A stretch of 64,000 nt of DNA from Paracoccus thiocyanatus (GCF_900156255.1 NZ_FTMK01000003.1:62001-126000); one strand, 5' to 3'; shown: positions 8,864-18,114, counted from the first letter of the stretch. Notes: a model not told the origin generated them from the sequence alone. Numbers and translations are program-made.

Positions 8864-9867
8864 CCACCCCCTATGTGATCGGCATCGGCAATGCCGTCAT
8901 GGACGTGATCGCGCCGACATCGGATGCCACGCTGGCGCGGCTGGAGGTGGAAAAGGGCATCATGCAATTGATCGACCGCGAGCGGTCCGAATTGCTGATG
9001 GCGGCGCAATCGGCCGATGCGCAGGCGGGCAAGGCGCGGCTGGTGCCGGGCGGCTCGGTCGCCAATACCCTGGCGGGGCTGGGGATGCTGGGCCTGCGCA
9101 CCGCCTTTATCGGCAAGGTCGCGGGCGACGCGCTGGGGCTGAGCTATGCCGAGCAGACCGAGGCGCAGGGCACGGTCTTCGTCAACCCGCCGGTGGCCGG
9201 GGATGTGGCGCCGACCTCGCGCTCGATCATCTTCGTGACCCCGGATGGCGAGCGGTCGATGAACACCTATCTGGGGATTTCCGGCGAATTGGGGCCGGAC
9301 GACGTGAACCCCGCCACCTTCAGCGGCGCGGACTGGCTGTTCCTGGAAGGCTATCTTTTCGACAAGGATGCCGGCAAGGCGGCCTTCCTGAAGGCGGCCG
9401 AGGCCTGTCACGCGGCGGGCGGGCAGGCGGGGATTGCGCTCTCTGATCCGTTCTGCGTCGACCGGCACCGCGAAGGTTTCCGCCGGCTGGTGGCCGGGCC
9501 GATGGATTACGTTATCGGCAATGTCCATGAATGGCAGTCGCTTTACCAGGTCGAGGACCTGGAAGAGGCGCTGCGCCTGGCCCGCGCCGATTGCGGCACG
9601 GTGATCTGCACCCGCTCGGGCGAGGATGCGATCCTGATCCGCGGGGCCGAGCGGGTCAGCGCGCCGGTCCACCAGGTGGTGCCGGTGGATGCGACCGGGG
9701 CGGGCGACCAGTTCGCGGCGGGGCTGATCTATGGGCTGGCCATCGGCGCCGACCTGGCGGCGGCGGGGCGCATGGGCTGCATCGCCGCGGCAGAGGTGAT
9801 TTCCCATGTCGGCGCCCGCCCCGAAAGCGACCTGCGCGTGGCCTTCCGGGCCGAGGGGCTGATCTGA
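8860..9867 (+). CDS. PfkB-family kinase, probably adenosine kinase
   Basis: A 335-residue ribokinase-fold enzyme. PGGSVANTLAGLGMLG (about 65-80) is the first PfkB signature, and DATGAGDQFAAGLIYG (about 268-283) is the second, with the catalytic aspartate and anion hole. The sequence GIGNAVMDVIA at the N-terminus and the overall pattern fit the group annotated as adenosine kinase in alphaproteobacteria, which phosphorylates adenosine to AMP. Another nucleoside or sugar substrate is possible. It is coupled to nth by a 4-base overlap and is followed by a long palindromic terminator. Confidence 0.87.
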   Translation: MTTPYVIGIGNAVMDVIAPTSDATLARLEVEKGIMQLIDRERSELLMAAQSADAQAGKARLVPGGSVANTLAGLGMLGLRTAFIGKVAGDALGLSYAEQTEAQGTVFVNPPVAGDVAPTSRSIIFVTPDGERSMNTYLGISGELGPDDVNPATFSGADWLFLEGYLFDKDAGKAAFLKAAEACHAAGGQAGIALSDPFCVDRHREGFRRLVAGPMDYVIGNVHEWQSLYQVEDLEEALRLARADCGTVICTRSGEDAILIRGAERVSAPVHQVVPVDATGAGDQFAAGLIYGLAIGADLAAAGRMGCIAAAEVISHVGARPESDLRVAFRAEGLI

Positions 9868-9882
9868 CGGCGCTCAGGGGCG

Positions 9883-9994
9883 CGGTTGCCGGAGTATTTG
9901 GGAAACGGTGAATTGCCCTGGTCGCGCCTTTTCTGCCGAGGTTGCGGCATCGGCCCGGTTGCTTTCACCGTTTTCTAAAATACTCCGGCAACCG
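9883..9994. repeat. Long palindromic element between convergent genes (family copy 1)
   Basis: The left arm (9883-9912, starting CGGTTGCCGGAGTATTT and ending AAACGGTGAA) is complementary to the right arm (9964-9994) over about 30 bases with one bulge and two or three mismatches, around a 51-base centre. It fills the gap between the kinase gene and the convergent fadJ. The position fits a bidirectional terminator. The same arm sequence recurs at about 14.1, 14.3, 21.0, 48.5, 51.2 and 57.5 kb. Confidence 0.85.
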
Positions 9995-10033
9995 GGCGGA
10001 CAAGGCCAGGCCGGCCCTGTCCGCCGCGAGATT

Positions 10034-12211
10034 TCAGGCGGCCTTGTTGCCGGCGTCGCCATAGAAGCGTTCGCCCTTTTCCGCCATGTCCCTGAGCAGT
10101 CGCGGCGGGGCAAAGCGCGGTCCGAATTTTTCCGCAAGGCTATCGGCGATCTCGACCGCACGGGCGGCGCCCAGCATGTCGAGCCAGCCAAAGGGGCCGC
10201 CTGACCAGGGCGCGAAACCCCAGCCGAGGATGGCGCCCACATCGCCTTCGCGGATGTCTTCCAGCACGCTTTCTTCCAGCGCCCGGACGGCTTCCAGCGA
10301 TTGGGCGAACATCAGCCGGTGCTGGATTTCGGTCAGCTCGGGCTGGCTGTCGGCCTGGGGCCATTCCGCCGCCAGCCCAGGCCAGATGCCCTGGCGCTTG
10401 CCCCCCTCGTCATAGTCGTAGAACCCTGCCTTGGCCTTGCGGCCCAGCCGGCCCTGGTCGGCCAGGCGAAAGATCACCGCATCGACCGCATCGTCCGGGT
10501 AGGTCTCGCCCATGGCCGCGCGGGTCGCCTTGGCGATCTTGACGCCCAGGACGATCGAGGTCTCGTCCACCAGTTGCAGCGGCCCCAAGGGCATCCCCAT
10601 CATCCGGGCGGCATTCTCGATCAGGGTCGGGCTGACCCCTTCGGCCACCATGCGGATGCCTTCGTTCAGATAGGGGATGATGCAGCGATTGGCATAAAAG
10701 AAGCGCGCGTCGTTCACCACGATGGGGGTCTTGCGGATCTGGCGCACGAAATCCAGCGCCTTGGCGACGGCGCGCGGGCCGGTTTCGCGGCCCTTGATGA
10801 TCTCGACCAGGGCCATCTTGTCCACCGGGCTGAAGAAGTGGATGCCGATGAATTGCTCGGGCCGGGCGCTGGCGCGGGCCAGGTCGCTGATCGGCAGGGT
10901 CGAGGTATTGGTGGCAAAGATCGCGTCCTGCGGGATCACCGCCTCGGCGCGTTTCGTGACCTCGGCCTTGACTGCGGGGTCTTCGAACACCGCTTCGACC
11001 ACCAGGTCGCAGCCTTGCAGCGCGGCGTAATCGGTGGTCGCGGTGATGCGCGACAGCACCTCGGCCTTTTTCTCCTCGGTCGCCTTGCGGCGGCTGATCG
11101 CCTTGTCCAGCAGCGTGGCGGAATGGGCCTTGCCGCGTTCGGCCGCATCCTGGGCGGCGTCGATCAGCACCACCTCGATCCCGGCCATGGCGCTGACATG
11201 GGCGATGCCGGCGCCCATCATCCCGGCGCCCAGGATGCCCAGTTTCCTGACCCGCTGGTCCGGGGCCTCGGGACGGTTCGCACCCTTTTCCAGCGCCTCC
11301 TTGTTGATGAACAGGCTGCGGATCATCGCGGTCGAGCTGGGGTTCATCAGCACGTTGGTGAACCAGCGCGCCTCGATCTTCAGCGCCGTGTCAAAGGGGA
11401 CCAGCGCGCCTTCATAGACCGCCGACAGCAGCGCCTTGGCCGCCGGATAGACGCCCAGCGTCTTGCCATGCACCATGGCGCTGGCGCCGACAAAGGTCAT
11501 GAAGCCCGCCGGGTGGTAAGGCTCGCCGCCCGGCATCTTGTAGCCCTTGGCATCCCAGGGCTTGACCAGGTCGGCATCGCCGGCAGCCAGCACCCAGTCG
11601 CGGGCGGCGGCCAGCGGATCGGCGGCCACCTCGTCGATCAGCCCGGCGGATTTCGCCCGCGCCGGGTCGGAAAGCTTGCCTTCCAGCAGGAAGGGCGCAG
11701 CACCCATGGCGCCCAGCTTGCGCACCAGCCGGGTGGTGCCGCCGCCGCCGGGAAAGATGCCGACCATGATCTCGGGCAGGCCGATTTTCGCCTTGGGATT
11801 GTCGGCGGCAAAGATGCGATGCGTGGCCAGCGGCAGTTCCAGCCCGATCCCCAGCGCAGTGCCGGGCAGGACGCTGGCGATGGGCTTGCCGCCCTTTTTC
11901 GTCTTTGGGTCCATCCCCGCCAGCTCGATCTTGCGCAACAGGCGGTGCAGCGACATGATGCCGTCGAAGACCGCCTGCGCGCCGCCGTCCTTCATCGCGG
12001 CGATGACGTTCAGGTCCATTCCGGCGGCGAAATCCGCCTTGCCGCTGGTGATGACGATGCCTTTGACGGCCGGGTCGGCCAGGGCGTCGTCGATCAGCGC
12101 GTCCAGTTCGGCGGCGCCGTCCAGCGACAGCACGTTCATCGACTTGCCGGGCAGGTCCCAGGTGATGATGGCGACGCCGTCGGCGCCTTTATCCATGGTG
12201 AAATCGGTCAT
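10034..12211 (-). CDS. fadJ: Bifunctional enoyl-CoA hydratase / 3-hydroxyacyl-CoA dehydrogenase
   Basis: A 725-residue multifunctional beta-oxidation enzyme that hydrates enoyl-CoA and then oxidises the 3-hydroxyacyl-CoA with NAD+. The crotonase domain occupies about 1-190 (DFAAGMDLN, GTALGIGLELPLATH, PEIMVGIFPGGGGTTRL). The NAD-binding domain starts near 327 with KLGILGAGMMGAGIAHV. The C-terminal dehydrogenase domain has GIHFFSPVDKMALVEII and ANRCIIPYLNEG. Length and order match FadB/FadJ alpha subunits. It is the last gene of the leftward fatty-acid operon, 12 bases after the thiolase gene. Confidence 0.93.
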   Translation of the reverse strand: MTDFTMDKGADGVAIITWDLPGKSMNVLSLDGAAELDALIDDALADPAVKGIVITSGKADFAAGMDLNVIAAMKDGGAQAVFDGIMSLHRLLRKIELAGMDPKTKKGGKPIASVLPGTALGIGLELPLATHRIFAADNPKAKIGLPEIMVGIFPGGGGTTRLVRKLGAMGAAPFLLEGKLSDPARAKSAGLIDEVAADPLAAARDWVLAAGDADLVKPWDAKGYKMPGGEPYHPAGFMTFVGASAMVHGKTLGVYPAAKALLSAVYEGALVPFDTALKIEARWFTNVLMNPSSTAMIRSLFINKEALEKGANRPEAPDQRVRKLGILGAGMMGAGIAHVSAMAGIEVVLIDAAQDAAERGKAHSATLLDKAISRRKATEEKKAEVLSRITATTDYAALQGCDLVVEAVFEDPAVKAEVTKRAEAVIPQDAIFATNTSTLPISDLARASARPEQFIGIHFFSPVDKMALVEIIKGRETGPRAVAKALDFVRQIRKTPIVVNDARFFYANRCIIPYLNEGIRMVAEGVSPTLIENAARMMGMPLGPLQLVDETSIVLGVKIAKATRAAMGETYPDDAVDAVIFRLADQGRLGRKAKAGFYDYDEGGKRQGIWPGLAAEWPQADSQPELTEIQHRLMFAQSLEAVRALEESVLEDIREGDVGAILGWGFAPWSGGPFGWLDMLGAARAVEIADSLAEKFGPRFAPPRLLRDMAEKGERFYGDAGNKAA

Positions 12212-12223
12212 CTTCCCCTCCGC

Positions 12224-13435
12224 TCAGACGCGCTCGATGATGGTGGCCGCGCCCATGCCGGACGCGATGCACAGCGTGGCAAGGCCCAGGGTCTTGTCCT
12301 GCCGCTCCAACTCGTCCAGCAGCGTGCCGATGATGATGGCGCCGGTCGCGCCCAGCGGGTGCCCCAGCGCGATGGCGCCGCCATTGACGTTGACGCGGGC
12401 GGGATCGACCTGGAAGGCCTGCATGAAGCGCAGGACGACGGCGGCAAAGGCCTCGTTCACCTCGAAAAGGTCGATGTCGCTGATCGCCAAGCCCGATTCG
12501 CGCAGGATCTTTTCCGTCACCGGCACCGGCCCGGTCAGCATGATGGTCGGATCGGTGCCGATCTTGGCGGTGGCGCGGATGCGGGCGCGGGGCCTTAGCC
12601 CATGGGCCTTGCCGAATTCCGCATTGCCGACCAGCACCGCGGCGGCGCCATCGACGATGCCCGAGCTGTTGCCGGCATGGTGGATATGCTCGATGCGGTC
12701 CAGATGCGGGTATTTCAGCATCGCCACCTTGTCAAAGCCGGGCATGGTCTCGCCCATCTCCTTGAAGCTGGCCTTCAGCCGGGCCAGGTCCTCCAGCGTG
12801 GTGCCGGGGCGCAGGTATTCGTCGCGGTCCAGGATGGCCAGGCCGTTCTGGTCCCGGACCGGCACGATGGACTTGGCAAAGCGGTCCTCGGCCCAGGCCT
12901 GGGCGGCGCGGCGCTGACTTTCGACGGCCAGGGCATCGGCTTCCTCGCGGGTGAAGCCGTATTCGGTGGCGATGATGTCGGCGCTGATCCCCTGCGGGAC
13001 GAAATAGGTCTTGAAGGCCAGCGCGGGATCCACGGCGATGGCGGCGCCGTCGCTGCCCATGGGCACGCGGCCCATCATCTCGACGCCGCCGGCGATATAG
13101 GCGTCGCCTGCGCCGCCCCTGACCTGGTTCGCGGCCAGGTTCACCGCCTCCATGCCCGAGGCGCAGAAGCGGTTGATGGCAAGGCCGGGGATCGACTCGT
13201 CCAAGTCGGATTCCAGCACCGCCGAGCGCGCCAGGCAGCCGCCCTGTTCCTTGACCTGGGTGACATTGCCCCAGATCACGTCCTCGACCGCATGGCCGGA
13301 AAGCCCGTTGCGTTCCTTGACGGCATTGAGCAGCCGCGCGGAAAGCGCCACCGAACTGACTTCGTGCAGGCTGCCATCGGGACGGCCCTTGCCGCGCGGG
13401 GTGCGGGCGGCGTCATAGATATAGGCTTCGGTCAT
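12224..13435 (-). CDS. fadA: Acetyl-CoA C-acyltransferase (thiolase)
   Basis: A 403-residue thiolase that cleaves 3-ketoacyl-CoA to release acetyl-CoA. The acyl-carrying cysteine is in QGGCLARSAVLESDL (about 83-97), the histidine in GGAIALGHPLGATGA (about 355-369), and the second cysteine in LATLCIASGMGAA near the C-terminus. It sits directly upstream of fadJ, so the two products probably form the alpha/beta trifunctional complex. It overlaps the end of the GST gene by 4 bases (ATGA). A biosynthetic acetyl-CoA acetyltransferase role is possible but less likely in this context. Confidence 0.93.
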   Translation of the reverse strand: MTEAYIYDAARTPRGKGRPDGSLHEVSSVALSARLLNAVKERNGLSGHAVEDVIWGNVTQVKEQGGCLARSAVLESDLDESIPGLAINRFCASGMEAVNLAANQVRGGAGDAYIAGGVEMMGRVPMGSDGAAIAVDPALAFKTYFVPQGISADIIATEYGFTREEADALAVESQRRAAQAWAEDRFAKSIVPVRDQNGLAILDRDEYLRPGTTLEDLARLKASFKEMGETMPGFDKVAMLKYPHLDRIEHIHHAGNSSGIVDGAAAVLVGNAEFGKAHGLRPRARIRATAKIGTDPTIMLTGPVPVTEKILRESGLAISDIDLFEVNEAFAAVVLRFMQAFQVDPARVNVNGGAIALGHPLGATGAIIIGTLLDELERQDKTLGLATLCIASGMGAATIIERV

Positions 13436-14073
13436 GCGTCCTCCTTCGCGGCCCGGTCCGCGGGATTGCCGGGCATCAGGTCATAGGGGTGTTTCCAGCC
13501 GGCCAGCGCCTGGATGCGGCCAAGCCAGGCGTCGATCCCCGGCCATGCGGCGCGGTCGAAGCCGAAGGGCTCGGGGTAAAAAAGATAGCTGCAACAGGAC
13601 AGGTCGGCGACGGTCGGCCGGTCGCCCGCCAGCCAGTCGCGGCCGGCCAGGTGCTGGTCCAGGGTCTTGAGCGCCGCCTTGCAGCGCCCCTGCAACCAGC
13701 CGATCACCTCGGCCGGGCGCTTCTCGGGCGGCAGGAAGTTCATCAGGAAGCGCAGGGCGCCGAATTGCGACGAGCCCTTGTGGTTGTCCCAGAACAGCCA
13801 GCGCAGGATTTCATTGCGGTCGCCATCCATGAAGCGCCCGGTCTTTTCGGCCAGGTGCAGCAGGATCACGCCAGACTGGGTCAGCACCTGCCCGTCCTCG
13901 ACCAGGACCGGCGCCTCGGCCATTTCGTTGAGGGCACGATAGTCGGCGCCGCGCATGGCGCCGCCGAAGAAATCCACGAAGACCGGCTGCCAGGCATGAC
14001 CTGTCAACTGCATCATCAGCGCCACCTTGTAGGAATGGCCGGATTCTCCGAAGCAGTGAAGCTGGGCGGTCAT
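13432..14073 (-). CDS. Glutathione S-transferase family protein
   Basis: A 213-residue cytosolic protein. The N-terminal thioredoxin-like domain (about 1-78) includes NEMAEAPVLVEDGQVLTQSGVI, which has the cis-Pro and glutathione gamma-glutamyl-binding pattern (Q-S). The C-terminal helical domain has the N-capping motif region LAGDRPTVADLSCCSYLF. The start MTAQLHCFG follows a strong GGAAAGGA ribosome site. The gene sits between the acyl-CoA dehydrogenase and thiolase genes. A role in detoxifying acyl-CoA-derived electrophiles is only a guess from position. Confidence 0.88.
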   Translation of the reverse strand: MTAQLHCFGESGHSYKVALMMQLTGHAWQPVFVDFFGGAMRGADYRALNEMAEAPVLVEDGQVLTQSGVILLHLAEKTGRFMDGDRNEILRWLFWDNHKGSSQFGALRFLMNFLPPEKRPAEVIGWLQGRCKAALKTLDQHLAGRDWLAGDRPTVADLSCCSYLFYPEPFGFDRAAWPGIDAWLGRIQALAGWKHPYDLMPGNPADRAAKEDA

Positions 14074-14111
14074 GCTGTTTCCTTTCCTTCGACTTGGCGC
14101 CGGGCTTCCCG

Positions 14112-14310
14112 GTCGCATGGGTATTTATGAAACGGTGAAGCGATTAACCTTTTCTCAACATTTCTGGCCTAGCCTCGAGGGGCGGTACAGGCTGGGGAGC
14201 CGATGACCGCAAACGGTGAAAGCGCCCCGGACGACCCTGGCATTTTCGGAAAGCCCGGTCATCCGGGGCGCAGCATCGCCCTTTCACCGTTTTCCAAATA
14301 CCCATGCGAC
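14112..14310. repeat. Nested palindromic element between acyl-CoA dehydrogenase and GST genes (family copy 2)
   Basis: The outer arms GTCGCATGGGTATTT..GAAACGGTGAA (14112-14138) and its complement (14283-14310) match at all but a few positions across a roughly 145-base centre. A second inverted pair lies inside: AACGGTGAAAGCGCCCCGG (14212-14230) against CCGGGGCG..CCCTTTCACCGTT (14264-14291). The right-hand TTTCACCGTTTT can therefore pair with either of two left partners. The segment lies in a 267-base gap between two leftward genes. Confidence 0.8.
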
Positions 14311-14340
14311 CTTGCCACCAGGCGCCCCGCTTTGCCCGTT

Positions 14341-16119
14341 TCAGAACCGTTCCGCATCCAGCGCCATCACCGGCGCGGCGCCCGAACGGATGCGGGCCAG
14401 ATGCGTCGCGGTCATCGGCAATTGCCGCGCCATGTAATAGCGGCCGGTGGCCAGCTTGGCCTCGTAGAAACCCGCGTCCCCGGCGCCGGCATCCAGCGAC
14501 GTGCGCGCGGCGGCGGCCATGCGCGTCCACATCAGCCCGAGCGCCACATGGCCGAAAAGGTGCATGAAGTCGTAGGAGCCGGCCAGCGCCGCGTTCGGGT
14601 CCTTCATCCCCTGTTCCATGAAGAACATCGCCGCCGCTTGCAGGTCCTTGGACGCGGCCTTCAGCGGCTCGCAGAAGCCGGCCTTCAGCGCCGCGTCGCC
14701 GTCATGCGCCTTGATCTCGGCCTTGACCAGTTCGAAGAAACCCATGATCGGCTTGCCGCCCTCGGCCGCCAGCTTGCGGCCCACGAGGTCCAGCGCCTGC
14801 ACGCCGTTCGCGCCTTCGTAGATCATGGCGATGCGGGCGTCGCGGACGAATTGCGACATGCCCTGTTCCTCGATATAGCCGTGGCCGCCGAAGACCTGCT
14901 GGGCCTGGACCGCCGTGTCGAAGCCCTTGTCGGTCAGGAAGCCCTTGATCACCGGGGTCAGCAGCGAAACCAGGTCATGCGCCTGCTTGTCCTGGCCCAG
15001 CACGGCGCGGTCGATCAGATGCGCGCCCCAGAAGGCCAGGGCGCGCGCGCCCTCCAGGAAGCTTTTCTGGTCCATCAGGTTGCGGCGGATGTCGGGATGC
15101 ACGATCAGCGGATCGGCCGGGCCCGAGGGGTTGGCGTCGCCCGTCACCGCGCGGCCTTGCAGCCGGTCGCGGGCATAGGCGGCGGCGTTCTGATAGGCGG
15201 CCTCGGCCACGGAATAGCCTTGCAGGCCGACGCCGATCCGCGCCTCGTTCATCATGGTGAACATGGCGCGCATGCCCTTGTGAAGGTCCCCCAGCAACCA
15301 GCCCCTGGCGCCGTCATAGTTCATGACGCAGGTGGCATTGCCGTGGATGCCCATCTTTTCTTCCAGGTTGCCGACCGAAACTGCGTTGCGCTGGCCCAGC
15401 GAGCCGTCCTCGTTCACCAGGAATTTCGGCACGATGAAGAGCGAGATGCCGCGGGTACCCTCGCCCCCGCCCGGCGCCTTGGCCAGCACCAGGTGGATCA
15501 CGTTCTGCGCCATGTCGTGGTCGCCGGCCGAGATGAAGATCTTTTGCCCGGTGATCAGGTAGCTGCCGTCGTCCTGCGGCTCGGCCCTGGTGCGCAGCAG
15601 GCCCAGGTCGGTGCCGGCATGGGGTTCGGTCAGGTTCATGGTGCCGGTCCATTCGCAGGACACCATTTTCGGCAGGTAGGTGGCCTTTTGCTGGTCGGTG
15701 CCATGGGCGTGGATGGCGGAATAGGCGCCGTGGGTCAGGCCCTGATACATGGTAAAGGCCATGTTCGCGGCCGAGAACATCTCGCCCGCCGCCAGGCCGA
15801 TCACATAGGGCATGCCCTGGCCGCCATAGTCCGGATCGCAGTCGAGCGCGGTCCAGCCGCCCTCGCGCAGTTGCTCGAAAGCCTCGGCAAAGCCCTTGGG
15901 CGTATGGACCACGCCGTTTTCCAGCGTGCAGCCCTGGCGGTCGCCCACGGCGTTCAGCGGCGCCAGCACTTCGGCTGCAATCTTGCCGGCCGCGTCCAGC
16001 ACCGCCTGGGTGAAGTCGCGGTCCAGGTCGCCATAGCCCGGCAGGTCCTGGCCCGATATCGCCAGCAGGTCGTGCAGCACGAATTGCATGTCGCGGATGG
16101 GGGCGGAATAGGTGTTCAT
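14341..16119 (-). CDS. Acyl-CoA dehydrogenase, long C-terminal type
   Basis: A 592-residue FAD enzyme, longer than the usual 380-400, because of an extra C-terminal acyl-CoA dehydrogenase domain (about 465-585). The FAD/acyl-CoA signatures are [13 protein letters not shown] (about 155-167) and [17 protein letters not shown] (about 186-202). The catalytic glutamate is probably the one in [17 protein letters not shown]. This subfamily includes DmdC-like enzymes acting on methylmercaptopropionyl-CoA as well as general acyl-CoA dehydrogenases. The neighbouring thiolase and FadJ favour general fatty-acid oxidation. Its start overlaps the end of the MerR gene by 4 bases. Confidence 0.93.
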   Translation of the reverse strand: MNTYSAPIRDMQFVLHDLLAISGQDLPGYGDLDRDFTQAVLDAAGKIAAEVLAPLNAVGDRQGCTLENGVVHTPKGFAEAFEQLREGGWTALDCDPDYGGQGMPYVIGLAAGEMFSAANMAFTMYQGLTHGAYSAIHAHGTDQQKATYLPKMVSCEWTGTMNLTEPHAGTDLGLLRTRAEPQDDGSYLITGQKIFISAGDHDMAQNVIHLVLAKAPGGGEGTRGISLFIVPKFLVNEDGSLGQRNAVSVGNLEEKMGIHGNATCVMNYDGARGWLLGDLHKGMRAMFTMMNEARIGVGLQGYSVAEAAYQNAAAYARDRLQGRAVTGDANPSGPADPLIVHPDIRRNLMDQKSFLEGARALAFWGAHLIDRAVLGQDKQAHDLVSLLTPVIKGFLTDKGFDTAVQAQQVFGGHGYIEEQGMSQFVRDARIAMIYEGANGVQALDLVGRKLAAEGGKPIMGFFELVKAEIKAHDGDAALKAGFCEPLKAASKDLQAAAMFFMEQGMKDPNAALAGSYDFMHLFGHVALGLMWTRMAAAARTSLDAGAGDAGFYEAKLATGRYYMARQLPMTATHLARIRSGAAPVMALDAERF

Positions 16120-16532
16120 CGGTCCTCCCAGGAGGGTTTGCCCTCAGGCGTCGATTTCAGTCTTTGCAGCGCGGCATCGCCCTCGGCGATCTGCTGGCGC
16201 AGCTCGGCGATGGCCTCGGCCAGGTCGCGGTGCTGGCGTTCCATGTCGGCCAGCCGGTCGCGGGCGGTGGCCAGCGTCGCCTCGGTCTGGGTGATGTTGC
16301 GGGTGGCGGGATCGTAAAGTTCCAGCAATTGCCGGATCTGTTCCAGCGAAAAGCCGAACCGCTTGCCGCGCAGGATCAGGGTCAGTCGGGCGCGGTCGGA
16401 ACGGGCGTAAAGCCGGTGCTGGCCGCGCCGCTGCGGAAACAGCAATTCGCGCGATTCGTAGAAGCGCAGCGTGCGCGGCGTGACGTCGAAGGCGTCGCAC
16501 ATCTGGCGGATGGTCAACAGATCGTCGCCCAT
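16116..16532 (-). CDS. MerR family regulator, first gene of the fatty-acid operon
   Basis: A 138-residue regulator. The winged-helix DNA-binding domain has [20 protein letters not shown] (about 11-30) followed by the [36 protein letters not shown] recognition and linker region. It ends in a coiled-coil (about 85-125) that lacks a metal-binding cysteine. It is translationally coupled to the acyl-CoA dehydrogenase, so it probably controls its own beta-oxidation operon in response to an acyl-CoA-type ligand. It is a close paralogue of the next gene upstream. Confidence 0.9.
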   Translation of the reverse strand: MGDDLLTIRQMCDAFDVTPRTLRFYESRELLFPQRRGQHRLYARSDRARLTLILRGKRFGFSLEQIRQLLELYDPATRNITQTEATLATARDRLADMERQHRDLAEAIAELRQQIAEGDAALQRLKSTPEGKPSWEDR

Positions 16533-16553
16533 GGGATCCCTTCCCTGTGGCAC

Positions 16554-16569
16554 ATTCCCCGTGGGGAAT
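16554..16569. promoter_or_regulatory. Inverted repeat upstream of the MerR/acyl-CoA dehydrogenase operon
   Basis: ATTCCCC-GT-GGGGAAT has perfect 7-base arms and lies 21 bases upstream of the MerR start. It is in the only gap between the two MerR genes, a natural place for a MerR operator within a long-spaced promoter. Confidence 0.55.
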
Positions 16570-16608
16570 ATAGGACGAGTTGACGTGCGCGTAAGCCGCG
16601 ACGTGGCG

Positions 16609-17028
16609 TCAGGGCCGGCGCGGGTCGTCGTCGCCGGGCTCGCCCCCGGCCTCCATGCCTTGGATGAGCGAGAGGGTTTCGTCGCGCAGGGCCGCCAGTT
16701 CCGACATCGAGGCGTCCAATTCCTCGCGCTGCTGGCGCAGCACCTGAAGCTGGCGGTCGGCCAGTTCGATCCAGACCCGATACTGTTCGCGCGTGCCCTT
16801 TTCGCCATAGATCAGCAGCCATTGCCGGATGTCCTCTAGCGAGAAGCCAAAGCGGCGGCCGCGCAGGATCAGCTTCATCCGGGCCACTTCGCGCGGGCCG
16901 TAGAAGCGCGAGCGGCCTTCCTTGCGGGGGCTGAGCAGCTCGATATATTCGTAATAGCGCAGCGTTCGCGGGGTCACGTCGAAGCGAGCGCACATTTCCT
17001 TGAAGCCAATGTATTCATTGTCGGACAT
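16609..17028 (-). CDS. MerR family regulator, second paralogue
   Basis: A 139-residue regulator with the same layout as its neighbour. [20 protein letters not shown] starts the winged helix, followed by RSRFYGPREVARMKLILRGRRFGFSLEDIRQWLLIY. A coiled-coil (about 92-122) and an acidic, proline-ending tail close it. The two MerR proteins share most of their DNA-binding domain, so they may bind similar sites or form heterodimers; this looks like an old tandem duplication. It is divergent from two thioesterase genes. Confidence 0.9.
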   Translation of the reverse strand: MSDNEYIGFKEMCARFDVTPRTLRYYEYIELLSPRKEGRSRFYGPREVARMKLILRGRRFGFSLEDIRQWLLIYGEKGTREQYRVWIELADRQLQVLRQQREELDASMSELAALRDETLSLIQGMEAGGEPGDDDPRRP

Positions 17029-17040
17029 CTGGCGTCTCTA

Positions 17041-17059
17041 TGCTGCATATGCGGCAGCA
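17041..17059. promoter_or_regulatory. Inverted repeat in the divergent MerR/thioesterase gap
   Basis: TGCTGC (17041-17046) and GCAGCA (17054-17059) flank a 7-base centre that includes the palindrome GCATATGC. It starts 13 bases upstream of the second MerR gene. It is a candidate operator, and its sequence differs from the ATTCCCC repeat above. Confidence 0.4.
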
Positions 17060-17165
17060 GCCTAGCGCGGTGGCGGCGCGAACTCAACCTCGGCGCGGGT
17101 GGGCTTGCCTGCGGATCGCCGGGTGCTACCATGGCGGCCGGCACGCCAAGCGAAAGGCCAGGGGC

Positions 17166-17609
17166 ATGAACGATCCGACGCCAGAGGGCGATCCTGAACA
17201 GCGCCGCCGCATCGCGCGCCAGTTCATCGAGGTGATCCCCCATGCGCGGGCCCTGGGCATGCGGCTGGACCAGCTTTCGGCCGAGGGCGCCGAGATTTCC
17301 CTGCCCTGGCGCGAGGACCTGGTGGGCGATCCGCGCAGCGGCGTGATCCATGGCGGCGTGATCTCGGCCCTGATGGACACATGCAGCGGTGCGGCGGTGA
17401 TGGCCCATCCGGCGGGGGCGCATTCGACCGCGACCATCGACCTGCGCATCGACTATATGCGCGCGGCGACGCCCGGCCAGACCATCCGCGCCAAGGCGCA
17501 TTGCTATCACATCACCCGGTCGGTCGCCTTTGTGCGCGCCTGGGCCATGGACGACGATGAATCGCGGCCCGTCGCCTCGGCCACCGGCGCCTTTACGGTC
17601 GAGCGCTGA
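17166..17609 (+). CDS. PaaI-type hotdog-fold thioesterase
   Basis: A 147-residue hotdog-fold protein. The active-site helix is SGVIHGGVISALMDTCSGAAV (about 60-80), with the HGG turn followed by an aspartate as in PaaI/YdiI enzymes. IDLRIDYMRAATPG is the dimer strand. Such proteins hydrolyse acyl- or aryl-CoA thioesters in the cytosol. The start at 17166 leaves out 42 arginine-rich residues that do not belong to the fold. One base separates it from the next thioesterase gene, and both read away from the fatty-acid operon. Confidence 0.9.
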   Translation: MNDPTPEGDPEQRRRIARQFIEVIPHARALGMRLDQLSAEGAEISLPWREDLVGDPRSGVIHGGVISALMDTCSGAAVMAHPAGAHSTATIDLRIDYMRAATPGQTIRAKAHCYHITRSVAFVRAWAMDDDESRPVASATGAFTVER

Positions 17610-17610
17610 C

Positions 17611-18114
17611 ATGGCCCCGCGCAATGAACCCCTGGACGTCATCAAGTCACGGCGCAACAACACGCTGAACGCCCTGGTTTCCAGCGTGCCCTATATCCGC
17701 TGGCTGGGCATCGGCTTTGACCGGCGCGGCGATGAATTGACCGCGGTGCTGCCCTTTGACGAAAAGCTGATCGGCAATCCGATGCTGCCGGCGATCCATG
17801 GCGGGGTCACGGCCGCCTTCCTGGAGGTGACGGCCATCGTCGAACTGACCTGGACCGCGATCTGGCAGGACATGGAACAGGGCCGCATCGCGCCCGATGC
17901 CGCGGTGCCCGAAAGCCTGCCGCGCCTGCCCAAGACCATCGACTTCACCGTGGATTACCTGCGGTCGGGCCTGCCGCGCGACGCCTATGCGCGGGCGCGG
18001 GTGGTGCGGTCGGGGCGGCGCTATGCCAGCGTCCATGTCGAGGCCTGGCAGGACCAGCGCAGCAAGCTTTTCGCCCAGGCGACCGGGCATTTCCTGATGG
18101 CGCAGCATGGCTGA
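17611..18114 (+). CDS. PaaI-type hotdog-fold thioesterase, second copy
   Basis: A 167-residue relative of the preceding gene. The active-site region LPAIHGGVTAAFLEVTAIVEL (about 58-78) has glutamate in place of the aspartate, and IDFTVDYLRSGLPRDAYARA gives the dimer strand. An insert of about 25 residues (WQDMEQGRIAPDAAVPESL) separates the two halves and is missing from the first copy. The pair could act as a heterodimer. It overlaps the MATE gene by 8 bases. Confidence 0.87.
   Translation: MAPRNEPLDVIKSRRNNTLNALVSSVPYIRWLGIGFDRRGDELTAVLPFDEKLIGNPMLPAIHGGVTAAFLEVTAIVELTWTAIWQDMEQGRIAPDAAVPESLPRLPKTIDFTVDYLRSGLPRDAYARARVVRSGRRYASVHVEAWQDQRSKLFAQATGHFLMAQHG

Noticed and set aside
10301-12598. 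A 765-codon frame opposite fadJ and the thiolase gene
   Set aside because: Antisense shadow; composition of codon-position bias, no domain.
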